Below, in pieces: positions 1 to 6,748 of a stretch of 6,898 nucleotides of DNA. How positions within the stretch are numbered: position 1 is the first letter of the stretch; every line of letters begins with the position of its first letter. A program made the position numbers and the translations under genes. Source of the DNA: Flavobacteriaceae bacterium UBA5079 (GTDB lineage Bacteria > Bacteroidota > Bacteroidia > Flavobacteriales > Flavobacteriaceae); contig DIAL01000151.1 in assembly GCA_002414705.1 (NCBI GenBank), forward strand, positions 21,893 through 28,790, written 5' to 3'. Below the pieces are notes generated by a model. That model had not been told where the DNA came from and made no database searches. It worked only from the letters and a program-made list of their open reading frames with translations.

Positions 1-1
1 C

Positions 2-169
2 ATTTTAGAAGAAGCTATTCGTGGAGAAAAAGCAAGTTTAGATGAATATAAAGAAATTCTTAAAGACAGAATGTTACCACCAAGTATAGATTCCTTGCTA
101 GTTAAGCATAAAAATGCAATTCAAAATGCTATTCATACGGAAAGAGTTCATGAAGAATTAGTATCCTAA
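2..169 (+). CDS. PA2169/DUF2383-like four-helix-bundle protein, C-terminal part only
   Basis: An open frame enters from the left edge and ends at TAA 167-169, giving the last 55 residues of a protein that starts outside the window. The visible part is helical and charged, beginning ILEEAIRGEKASLDEYKEIL, followed by a short break with LPPS and a second helix around LLVKHKNAIQNAI. The EEAIRGEKASLDEY segment and the LPPS linker before a final helix are what I recall of the PA2169/DUF2383 family, ferritin-like four-helix-bundle proteins of about 150 residues with no settled function, often linked to stress. No metal-binding claim can be made from this fragment. An intrinsic terminator begins 33 bases after the stop, so this gene is the end of its transcript and is not joined to dnaE. 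The family call is from memory of its C-terminal pattern and is moderately sure. Confidence 0.72.
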   Translation: MLEEAIRGEKASLDEYKEILKDRMLPPSIDSLLVKHKNAIQNAIHTERVHEELVS

Positions 170-201
170 AAACACGAAAAAAATATACTAAAAATTGCTT
201 C

Positions 202-235
202 AAAAAGCGCAACTGGAAACGGTTGTGCTTTTTTT
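202..235 (+). terminator. Rho-independent terminator of the DUF2383-like gene
   Basis: The arm AAAAAGCGCAACT (202-214) pairs with GGTTGTGCTTTTT (221-233) across the loop GGAAAC (215-220). The stem has about 13 pairs including two G-U wobbles. The 3' arm runs into seven consecutive Ts (229-235). Stem and T-run directly after a stop codon make a standard intrinsic terminator, which separates this gene from dnaE. Confidence 0.88.
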
Positions 236-322
236 GTAAAATTGTTTATAACTTCATTTTAAAAGAGGATTAATTCTACGTAATTTTATACACTTAAATA
301 AATTTTAATCAATTACTAAATT

Positions 323-339
323 TCTCCCTTTTCGGGAGA
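323..339 (+). promoter_or_regulatory. Small hairpin in the dnaE leader
   Basis: TCTCCC (323-328) and GGGAGA (334-339) form a perfect 6-bp stem with the loop TTTTC, ending 13 bases before the dnaE ATG. It has no T-run behind it, so it is not a terminator. The left arm TCCCT (325-329) could instead pair with AGGGA (345-349), the only Shine-Dalgarno-like stretch before the start codon, so two exclusive folds are possible. The pairings are seen directly; a regulatory role is inference. The rest of the 236-352 leader is AT-rich, and I found no convincing TAnnTTTG promoter in it. Confidence 0.4.
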
Positions 340-352
340 TTAATAGGGACTT

Positions 353-3300
353 ATGTACTTAATTTTCGATACAGAAACAACTGGCTTACCAAAACGGTGG
401 GACTCACCAATTACCGATACCGATAATTGGCCAAGATGTATTCAAATTGCTTGGCAGTTGCATGACGATATGGGAAATTGTATAGAACATCAAGATTATT
501 TGGTAAAGCCAGAAGGTTTTAACATTCCCTATGATGCCGAAAAAATCCACGGTATTTCTACCGAATTAGCCCAAGAACAAGGCTTGCCTTTGCTAGAAGT
601 TTTAGAGAAATTTAATGACGCTTTAAAAAAAACCAAGTTTGTAGTAGGTCAGAATGTAAAATTTGATCTTAATATAATGGGAGCAGAGTTTGTACGTGGT
701 AATCTAGAAAATAAATTACAAGAATTACCTGTTTTAGATACCTGTACGGAACATACAGCAACCTTATGTCAATTACCTGGTGGTCGTTATGGGAAGTTCA
801 AGTTGCCCACATTAACAGAACTACACCAGTTTTTATTTAATAAACCATTTTCAGAAGCGCACAATGCCACTGCCGATGTGGAAGCAACGACACGTTGTTT
901 TTTAGAATTAATTAGACGTGAGGAATATGCCAAGGAGCAATTAGATGTTCAGCCAGATTATTTTGAAAAGTTTTCGAAAGCCAATCCACAGCAAATAAAA
1001 CTGATAGGATTAAAGCACATTAATTTAAAGCAAGCGAGTGCTAAAATTCGTGAGCAGATTATAAAAACCCAAGACGATGGTTTATCAGCTCAAGAAATAA
1101 AAGAAAATATTTCGGAATTAAAGGCGGTTGATTTTGTGCATTTGCATAACCATTCGCAATTTTCCATTTTACAGTCAACAATTAGTATACCTAAATTAGT
1201 TGAAGCTGCTGCCGAACATAACATGCCAGCCGTTGCATTAACTGATCACGCGAACATGATGGGTGCTTTTCATTTTGTAAAAGCGGTAAGTAATCATAAC
1301 AGAGGTGTTCAAGCAAAAAATAAGGAAGCTAAAGATCGCGGAGAAACGCCAACGTTGCAAGAAATAAAACCTATTTTAGGTTGTGAGTTTTTTGTGTGCG
1401 AAAATCATACAGATAAATCCAGAAAAGATAATGGTTATCAAATAGTCTTATTGGCAAAAAGCAAAAAAGGCTATCATAATTTAGCTAAATTATCATCTCA
1501 TGCGTTTGTAGATGGTTTTTACTATTTGCCTAGAATTGATAAAAAACTTATTCAACAATATAAAGAAGATTTAATGGTCCTTACCGGAAATTTATATGGT
1601 GAGGTGCCGAGTAAAGTTTTAAATATTGGCGAAAACCAGGCCGAAGAAGCACTGCTTTGGTGGAAACAAGAATTTGGCGACGATTTATATATTGAGATTA
1701 TGCGCCATAATCAGGAAGATGAAAACCGGGTGAATCCCGTTTTAATTGAATTTTCCAAAAAGCATGATATTAAATTAGTTGCCAGTAATAATACCTATTA
1801 TGCCAAAAAGGAAGATGCCAATGCGCACGATATTTTACTCTGTGTAAAAGATGGTGAAAAGCAAGCCACACCAATTGGTCGTGGTCGTGGTTACCGTTAT
1901 GGTATGCCTAACCAAGAGTATTATTTCAAGTCATCAGAGGCTATGAAGGAACTCTTCAAAGATGTTCCTGAAGCCATTAGCAATATTCAAGAGGTTGTTG
2001 ATAAAGTGGAAGCTTATGAGTTAGCGCGTGATGTATTGTTACCTGCCTTTGATATTCCAGACGAATTTAAAGATGCTGCCGACTTAACAGATAAAGGCAA
2101 ACGTGGAGAGAATGCGTTTTTACGTCATTTAACATATCAAGGTGCTAAAAAACGCTATGGCGAAGAACTTTCAGAAGAAGTAACCGAGCGTTTGGATTTC
2201 GAGTTAAGCGTTATTCAAAACACAGGATATCCAGGTTATTTCCTAATTGTTGAAGATTTTATTCGAGAAGCTAGAAAAATGGACGTTTCAGTAGGTCCTG
2301 GTCGTGGTTCGGCAGCAGGTTCTGTTGTAGCTTATTGTTTATGGATTACCAATATTGATCCGTTGAAGTACGATTTACTTTTTGAGCGTTTCTTAAATCC
2401 AGATCGTGTAAGTATGCCTGATATTGATATCGATTTTGATGATGAAGGCAGAAGTCGCGTTATGGATTACGTAATTAATAAATATGGCAGCAGTCAAGTA
2501 GCACAAATTATTACCTATGGAACTATGGCTGCCAAATCCTCTATTCGGGATACAGCTCGTGTTTTAGATTTGCCACTTTTTGATGCAGATAGAATTGCAA
2601 AACTTATTCCAACTATGTCCAAATTGGCAAAAATTTTTGGATTAAGTGATAAGGAGTTGAGTACTAAATTCCGCTCGGAAGATTTAGAGAAAGTCAATGA
2701 ACTTTTAAATATTTCAGAAGGATCTGATTTACAAGCCGAAACTGTTAATCTAGCAAGAACGCTGGAAGGTTCAGTTAGAAATACGGGAATTCACGCCTGT
2801 GGTGTCATTATTACACCAGATGATATTACCAAATTCGTTCCAGTTGCTACGGCTAAAGATTCCGATTTATATGTGACCCAATTTGATAACTCCGTTGTTG
2901 AGGATGCCGGATTATTAAAAATGGATTTCTTGGGCTTAAAAACACTAACCTTAATTAAGGATACCGTTAAAATTGTTAAGGCCAAACATGATATATTGTT
3001 GGATCCAGATAGTTTTCCTTTAGATGATGAAAAAACGTACGAGTTATTCCAGCGTGGCGAAACAGTTGGTGTTTTTCAGTATGAATCACCTGGCATGCAA
3101 AAGCACTTAAAGGAATTAAAACCGACAGTTTTTGAGGATTTAATTGCAATGAATGCTTTGTATAGACCTGGACCAATGGAGTACATTCCAAGTTTTACCA
3201 AGCGAAAACATGGCAAGGAGGAAATTGAGTACGATTTGCCAGCCATGGAAGAGTATTTAAAGGAAACCTATGGAATTACCGTGTACCAAGAGCAGGTGAT

Positions 3301-4741
3301 GTTACTTTCGCAAAAACTGGCAAACTTTACCAAAGGTGAAGCGGATGTTTTACGTAAAGCTATGGGTAAAAAGCAAATTGCGGTTCTGGATAAAATGAAA
3401 CCGAAATTTATTGCTCAAGCAGAAGGTAATGGTCACGATGCGAAAAAATTAGAGAAAATTTGGAAGGATTGGGAAGCTTTTGCAAGTTATGCGTTTAATA
3501 AATCGCATTCCACTTGTTATGCTTGGATTGCTTACCAGACAGCCTATTTAAAAGCACATTATCCAGCGGAATATATGGCAGCCGTATTGTCCAATAATAT
3601 GAATGATATTAAACAAGTATCATTTTTTATGGAAGAATGTAAGCGTATGAAGTTGGCTGTTCTTGGTCCAGATATTAATGAGAGTTATTACAAATTCTCG
3701 GTTAACCAAGATTATGCGGTTCGTTTTGGAATGGGTGCTATAAAAGGTGTTGGCCATGGTGCTGTAATGACTATTGTAGAGAACAGAAATGAAGGAGGTC
3801 CATTTAAGTCGATTTTCGATTTTGCCAAACGGATAGATTTACGAGCAGCAAATAAAAAAGCGTTTGAGAACCTGGCGCTTGCTGGAGGTTTTGATGGATT
3901 TACCGAAACCCATAGAGCTCAATATTTCCATGATGATGGTGATGGTATTACTTTTTTAGAAAAAGCTATTAAATATGGCGCCAAGCATCAAGAAAATGAA
4001 AATTCAGCTCAAGTGAGCTTATTTGGTGAAGCAAGCGATGTGCAAATTGCCGAACCAGAAGTGCCACCTTGTGAGGAATGGGGAACCATGGAAAAACTGG
4101 CTCAAGAAAAGGAAGTAGTTGGTATTTATATTTCTGGTCACCCGTTGGACGATTTTAAAATTGAAATGAAAACATTCTGTAATGCGGAGTTAGCGTTATT
4201 AGAAAATATAGAACCTTATATAAATCGGGAATTAACCTTTGGTTGCGTAGTTACAGATGTTCAGCATCGGGTTAGTAAACAAGGAAAAGGTTGGGCTATG
4301 TTTACGGTTGATGACTATACCAATAGTTTTGAATTCCGAATTTTTGGCGAAGAATATTTAAAGTTTAGACACTTTTTATTAAAAAATTCCTTTGTGCATG
4401 TTAAGGTATTTGTAAGAGAAGGTTGGATTAAAAAAGATACAGGTGTTCGTGGTGAACCGCGAATTCAATTTAATAGTTTTCAGTTGTTGCATGATGTTAT
4501 GGATACGTATGCCAAGAAGTTATCTATTCAATTAAATATAACCGATTTAGAACCGTCGAAAATAAGTCAATTACAGAATTTATTTCGTAGTCATGTAGGT
4601 GATCATGCGTTAAATTTTATTGTCTATGATAATGAAGAGCAAATAAAATTAAACATGCCAAGCAGAAGGCAAAAAGTGCAAATCTCTCAAGAGTTGTTGT
4701 TGGAGTTGGAACGCAATGACGTATTTTATAAATTGAATTAA
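353..4741 (+). CDS. dnaE: DNA polymerase III subunit alpha with N-terminal DEDDh exonuclease domain
   Basis: This is the catalytic subunit of the replicative DNA polymerase, 1462 residues against about 1160 in E. coli; most of the excess is an N-terminal proofreading domain. Residues 1-190 form a DEDDh 3'-5' exonuclease: D6 and E8 in FDTETTG, D105 in GQNVKFD, and H170 and D175 in HNATAD, so all five catalytic residues are present. A linker leads to a PHP domain (about 260-545) starting HLHNHSQFS; several of its metal ligands are replaced. The polymerase core follows, with GPGRGSAAGS (648-657), the catalytic aspartates D692 and D694 in PDIDIDF and D858 in KMDFLGL, ALYRPGPMEYIPSF (about 935-948) and FNKSHSTCYA (about 1048-1057). 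A tandem helix-hairpin-helix region lies near 1124-1183. QVSLF (1220-1224) fits the beta-clamp-binding consensus, and an OB fold spans about 1290-1380. The C-terminal 80 residues probably include the tau-contacting end. The start is certain: an in-frame TAG lies at 344-346 and the exonuclease motif begins at residue 6. It stands alone in its transcription unit as far as can be seen. Confidence 0.98.
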   Translation: MYLIFDTETTGLPKRWDSPITDTDNWPRCIQIAWQLHDDMGNCIEHQDYLVKPEGFNIPYDAEKIHGISTELAQEQGLPLLEVLEKFNDALKKTKFVVGQNVKFDLNIMGAEFVRGNLENKLQELPVLDTCTEHTATLCQLPGGRYGKFKLPTLTELHQFLFNKPFSEAHNATADVEATTRCFLELIRREEYAKEQLDVQPDYFEKFSKANPQQIKLIGLKHINLKQASAKIREQIIKTQDDGLSAQEIKENISELKAVDFVHLHNHSQFSILQSTISIPKLVEAAAEHNMPAVALTDHANMMGAFHFVKAVSNHNRGVQAKNKEAKDRGETPTLQEIKPILGCEFFVCENHTDKSRKDNGYQIVLLAKSKKGYHNLAKLSSHAFVDGFYYLPRIDKKLIQQYKEDLMVLTGNLYGEVPSKVLNIGENQAEEALLWWKQEFGDDLYIEIMRHNQEDENRVNPVLIEFSKKHDIKLVASNNTYYAKKEDANAHDILLCVKDGEKQATPIGRGRGYRYGMPNQEYYFKSSEAMKELFKDVPEAISNIQEVVDKVEAYELARDVLLPAFDIPDEFKDAADLTDKGKRGENAFLRHLTYQGAKKRYGEELSEEVTERLDFELSVIQNTGYPGYFLIVEDFIREARKMDVSVGPGRGSAAGSVVAYCLWITNIDPLKYDLLFERFLNPDRVSMPDIDIDFDDEGRSRVMDYVINKYGSSQVAQIITYGTMAAKSSIRDTARVLDLPLFDADRIAKLIPTMSKLAKIFGLSDKELSTKFRSEDLEKVNELLNISEGSDLQAETVNLARTLEGSVRNTGIHACGVIITPDDITKFVPVATAKDSDLYVTQFDNSVVEDAGLLKMDFLGLKTLTLIKDTVKIVKAKHDILLDPDSFPLDDEKTYELFQRGETVGVFQYESPGMQKHLKELKPTVFEDLIAMNALYRPGPMEYIPSFTKRKHGKEEIEYDLPAMEEYLKETYGITVYQEQVMLLSQKLANFTKGEADVLRKAMGKKQIAVLDKMKPKFIAQAEGNGHDAKKLEKIWKDWEAFASYAFNKSHSTCYAWIAYQTAYLKAHYPAEYMAAVLSNNMNDIKQVSFFMEECKRMKLAVLGPDINESYYKFSVNQDYAVRFGMGAIKGVGHGAVMTIVENRNEGGPFKSIFDFAKRIDLRAANKKAFENLALAGGFDGFTETHRAQYFHDDGDGITFLEKAIKYGAKHQENENSAQVSLFGEASDVQIAEPEVPPCEEWGTMEKLAQEKEVVGIYISGHPLDDFKIEMKTFCNAELALLENIEPYINRELTFGCVVTDVQHRVSKQGKGWAMFTVDDYTNSFEFRIFGEEYLKFRHFLLKNSFVHVKVFVREGWIKKDTGVRGEPRIQFNSFQLLHDVMDTYAKKLSIQLNITDLEPSKISQLQNLFRSHVGDHALNFIVYDNEEQIKLNMPSRRQKVQISQELLLELERNDVFYKLN

Positions 4742-4744
4742 CCA

Positions 4745-4764
4745 ATTTTTGCGAAGGCAGGAAT
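4745..4764. repeat. REP-like short palindrome just after dnaE
   Basis: ATTTTTGC (4745-4752) pairs with GCAGGAAT (4757-4764) around the tetraloop GAAG, giving an 8-bp stem with two G-U wobbles on this strand. The right half with its flank, TGCGAAGGCAGGAATCTC, matches from memory a dispersed flavobacterial intergenic palindrome whose intact form is ATTCCTGC-GAAG-GCAGGAAT; the left arm here carries two C-to-T changes. It starts four bases after the dnaE stop and could protect the mRNA 3' end or help end transcription, though no T-run follows. Confidence 0.6.
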
Positions 4765-4961
4765 CTCGTGAATCAAATAGATGGAATGCAAATATATTTT
4801 AGGTTTATTAGAAAAGAGAATAGACTAAATAAGAAGGAAAGCAGACTGAATTTCAAAATATGGAAGATGTATTTTTCTTATGAATTATTACACAGAGGAA
4901 TTTTGATTTGATATTACTTTGAGTTAGATTTTTAAACCATAAATTAATCACTTTTAACGTT

Positions 4962-5058
4962 CGGTTCTCTTGTAAAGGATTGAGTGCTTGCTGGAGCTCT
5001 CCCGATTTTTTCATCGGGAAGCGACGTACGAAAGCCTGACGCTTTGTAGTGACAACGG
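4962..5058. repeat. GC-richer structured element with nested inverted repeats (possible REP/MITE-like or RNA structure)
   Basis: The core is a strong hairpin: TCCCGAT (5000-5006) pairs perfectly with ATCGGGA (5013-5019) over the loop TTTTTC. Three more pairs (4996-4998 with 5020-5022) follow past a bulged C4999. Around it is a longer imperfect stem between 4964-4977 and 5042-5056, about 12 pairs including three G-U, with two mismatches and one bulge. A small hairpin AAAGC-CTGAC-GCTTT lies at 5031-5045, partly competing with the outer stem. The block is clearly richer in G and C than its flanks. It encodes no recognisable protein. TCCCGAT/ATCGGGA arms resemble dispersed flavobacterial intergenic repeats as I remember them, which favours a repeat element; a structured RNA is the alternative. 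Confidence 0.45.
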
Positions 5059-5127
5059 AAAAGGGATACACCCAATTAGTTAGTATAACTGCAAGTAATG
5101 TAACCATAAACAAAACAAATTGTCAGG

Positions 5128-5161
5128 TTGTAAGCTTTGGCAAAATTTTTGACTAATATTG
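5128..5161 (+). promoter_or_regulatory. Candidate trxA promoter (Bacteroidota type)
   Basis: TTG at 5128-5130 is followed after 23 bases by TAATATTG (5154-5161), one base off the flavobacterial -7 consensus TAnnTTTG. The spacing is at the upper end of the accepted 17-23 range. Transcription would begin around 5165-5168, giving a leader of about 55 bases. This is a pattern match only and weaker than the tRNA promoter in this window. Confidence 0.33.
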
Positions 5162-5220
5162 CATAGATGTCTGGAAACTGACAGTTGAAATTGAAGTATA
5201 ACATATTAAAATAAAATATT

Positions 5221-5538
5221 ATGGCATTAGAAATTACAGATGCAACGTTTGAAGAAACAGTATTAAAGAGTGACAAACCTGTAATGGTTGATTTTTGGGC
5301 AGCTTGGTGTGGACCATGTCGTATGGTTGGACCAATCATTGATGAAATTAGTACAGAATATGACGGTAAAGCCGTTGTAGGTAAGGTAGATGTAGATGCC
5401 AATCAGGAATTTGCAGCAAAATACGGTGTGCGTAACATTCCTACAGTATTAGTTTTTCAAAATGGTGAAGTAGTAGGTCGTCAAGTTGGTGTAGCTCAAA
5501 AAAGTGCTTACACAGAAGCTATTGATGCGCTTTTATAG
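5221..5538 (+). CDS. trxA: Thioredoxin
   Basis: A cytoplasmic thiol-disulfide oxidoreductase that reduces disulfides in client proteins and is itself recycled by thioredoxin reductase. The 105-residue product is the normal length for a single-domain thioredoxin. The active site WCGPC has cysteines at 30 and 33, inside the conserved DFWAAWCGPCR. The buried aspartate is D24, the cis-proline is P74 in NIPT, and the typical NGEVVGRQVG turn follows near 81-90. There is no signal peptide or membrane segment, which separates it from periplasmic ResA/TlpA-type proteins. The ATG follows a purine-poor, A/T-rich leader (AAAATAAAATATT) with no Shine-Dalgarno, usual for this phylum. An intrinsic terminator begins 22 bases after the stop, and a DUF58 gene follows on the same strand. 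Confidence 0.97.
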   Translation: MALEITDATFEETVLKSDKPVMVDFWAAWCGPCRMVGPIIDEISTEYDGKAVVGKVDVDANQEFAAKYGVRNIPTVLVFQNGEVVGRQVGVAQKSAYTEAIDALL

Positions 5539-5559
5539 AATACTTTTAAAAGAAAAGAT

Positions 5560-5590
5560 AAAAGGTTTGCTGTTATGGCAAACCTTTTTT
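5560..5590 (+). terminator. Rho-independent terminator of trxA
   Basis: AAAAGGTTTGC (5560-5570) pairs perfectly with GCAAACCTTTT (5578-5588) over the loop TGTTATG, an 11-bp stem running into TTTTTT (5585-5590). It sits 22 bases after the trxA stop and only 21 bases before the GTG proposed for the next gene. The DUF58 gene therefore depends on read-through or on a promoter squeezed in or downstream. Confidence 0.9.
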
Positions 5591-5611
5591 AGTTTAGAGC
5601 TATAATAAATT

Positions 5612-6628
5612 GTGCTGGACGCAGAATATCCAAATTATAATTTAAACGATGTTATTTCTTCCTTCAAGGAAGATGTCGCTAAAGCGACAAATGAGCTTAT
5701 GGATTTACAAAACGAACTTAATAAAGCAGGTGGCTTTAAAAATCTAGAATTGCTTGCTAAACAGGTGGTGGAGGGCTTTGTTGCTGGGATGCATAAAAGT
5801 CCGTTTCATGGGTTTTCGGCAGAATTTGCGGAGCATAAAATTTATAACCAAGGCGAAAGCACACGACATATAGATTGGAAATTATTTGCCAAAACTGACA
5901 AACTATTTACCAAGCGTTATGATGACGAAACCAATTTACGCTGCCATTTAATTATAGATAATAGTAGTTCTATGCATTATCCGGAACTGAAGGAATACAG
6001 CATAGATTCGTTGAATAAAATAGCTTTTTCGGCATTGGCTTCGGCTAGTTTAATGCATATTTTAAAAAAGCAACGCGACGCAGTTGGTTTGAGTATTTAT
6101 AGTGATAATTATGATTTTTATGCACCTGAAAAAGGGAGTGAGCGCCATCATCACATGTTATTGCATCAACTTAATACCATGTTGGTAAAAAAAACCGAAA
6201 GCAGAAAAACGGAAACGTTTACTTATCTGCATCAAATTGCAGAAAAAATTCACAGACGCTCATTAATTTTCTTTTTCACCGATATGTTTCAAACAGAAAC
6301 TGATGACGAGGCATTATTTGATGCTTTACGCCATTTAAAACATAATAAGCATGAGGTAGTCTTATTTCATGTGTTTGATAAAGAAAAGGAGCAACAATTT
6401 GATTTTGATAATGCACCTAAACGCTTTATAGATGTTGAAACGGGTGACCACGTTAACTTATATGCAGATAGGATTAAAGAAAATTACGAAGTAGCTATAA
6501 CAGATTATTTTAAAGAGATACGTTTAAAATGTCAGCAATATCGGATTAATTATGTGGAAGCGGATATTAATAAGGATTTCAATAACATATTGACAACCTA
6601 CATGATAGCGCGACAAAAGTTTTTGTAA
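5612..6628 (+). CDS. DUF58 domain protein with von Willebrand A-like fold
   Basis: A 338-residue soluble protein of the DUF58 family, whose members often occur beside MoxR ATPases and Bat proteins; the exact role is unknown. The family signature is clear: HKSPFHGFSAEFAEH (61-75), then YNQGESTRHIDWKLFAKTD (78-96) and KRYDDETNL (101-109). A vWA-type domain follows, with an intact metal-ion site D116-x-S118-x-S120 (DNSSSM) and a later aspartate D224 in FFTDMF. No transmembrane segment is seen. The start is uncertain. GTG 5612 is the first possible start after an in-frame TAA (5606-5608); its extra 29 residues show a heptad-like run (F18, V22, A25, L29, L32, L36) that continues into the conserved part, which favours translation. 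The alternative ATG 5699 would give 309 residues and, as I recall, is close to where relatives begin. There is no MoxR gene in view. Confidence 0.92.
   Translation: MLDAEYPNYNLNDVISSFKEDVAKATNELMDLQNELNKAGGFKNLELLAKQVVEGFVAGMHKSPFHGFSAEFAEHKIYNQGESTRHIDWKLFAKTDKLFTKRYDDETNLRCHLIIDNSSSMHYPELKEYSIDSLNKIAFSALASASLMHILKKQRDAVGLSIYSDNYDFYAPEKGSERHHHMLLHQLNTMLVKKTESRKTETFTYLHQIAEKIHRRSLIFFFTDMFQTETDDEALFDALRHLKHNKHEVVLFHVFDKEKEQQFDFDNAPKRFIDVETGDHVNLYADRIKENYEVAITDYFKEIRLKCQQYRINYVEADINKDFNNILTTYMIARQKFL
5657..5689. repeat. Two abutting palindromes in the 5' end of the DUF58 frame
   Basis: TCTTCCTTCAAGGAAGA (5657-5673) is a perfect 8-bp inverted repeat around one central C; as RNA it gives a 6-bp stem with a TTCAA loop. 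Directly abutting it, TGTCGCTAAAGCGACA (5674-5689) is a second perfect inverted repeat, a 6-bp stem with a TAAA loop. The pair ends 9 bases before the alternative ATG at 5699. If translation starts at 5699 they form a leader structure; if it starts at 5612 they lie inside codons 16-26. Confidence 0.6.
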
Positions 6629-6659
6629 TAAAAAAACTTTAAAATTTATTGAAAAAACA

Positions 6660-6690
6660 TTTGACATATTGAAAAAGCTGTTTATATTTG
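6660..6690 (+). promoter_or_regulatory. Promoter of the tRNA-Asp gene (Bacteroidota sigma-A type)
   Basis: TTTG (6660-6663) is followed after exactly 19 bases by TATATTTG (6683-6690), an exact match to the known Bacteroidota primary sigma factor pattern TTTG-N19-TAnnTTTG. The start point should fall near 6694-6697, giving a leader of about 52-55 bases. That leader can fold with CTTGAG (6697-6702) against CTCAAG (6727-6732), and it carries the 7-base direct repeat TATGCAA (6710-6716, 6733-6739). Confidence 0.87.
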
Positions 6691-6748
6691 CACCCGCTTG
6701 AGAGGCTATTATGCAAGTAAAAATACCTCAAGTATGCAATAAAGCAAC

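Larger units (their letters stand above)
4742..5220. other. Non-coding spacer between dnaE and trxA, with palindromic elements
   Basis: These 479 bases hold no credible gene on either strand. The contents in order are: a REP-like hairpin (4745-4764); an AT-rich stretch (4765-4955) with a weak, degenerate A/G-rich tandem repeat near 4810-4851; a visibly GC-richer block with nested self-complementarity (about 4962-5070); and the AT-rich trxA promoter and leader region (about 5075-5220). No terminator with a T-run follows dnaE, so how that transcript ends is unclear; one of the palindromes may do this. Confidence 0.7.

Noticed and set aside
237..244. TAAAATTG as a possible -7 element for dnaE
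   Set aside because: It is one base off the consensus but directly abuts the preceding terminator, and there is no TTG at 17-23 bases upstream.
2515..3191. Three short minus-strand open frames inside dnaE
   Set aside because: All are antisense to highly conserved polymerase motifs and have no start context or homology that I can recognise.
4810..4851. Degenerate 21-base tandem repeat (AGACTAAAT / AGACTGAAT)
   Set aside because: Only about 14 of 21 positions agree in an A-rich stretch, so chance or simple low complexity explains it as well.
4958..5090. Integron attC-like site in the structured block
   Set aside because: The sequence has AAC and GTT near its edges, but they do not fit the RYYYAAC and GTTRRRY core sites, and no integrase or cassette gene is present.
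4853..5113. Minus-strand open frame of 86 codons in the dnaE-trxA spacer
   Set aside because: It runs straight through the nested palindromes, resembles no protein I know, and its translation changes character where the DNA composition changes. It is best read as chance openness across a repeat element.
5076..5402. Minus-strand open frame of 108 codons
   Set aside because: Over half of it lies antisense to trxA, which is unmistakable on the + strand; the rest covers the trxA leader.
6616..6640. Hairpin AAAGTTTTT / AAAAACTTT over the DUF58 stop codon as a terminator
   Set aside because: The 9-bp stem is almost entirely A-T and is followed by AAAATTTATT rather than a T-run, so it is a weak terminator candidate at best.
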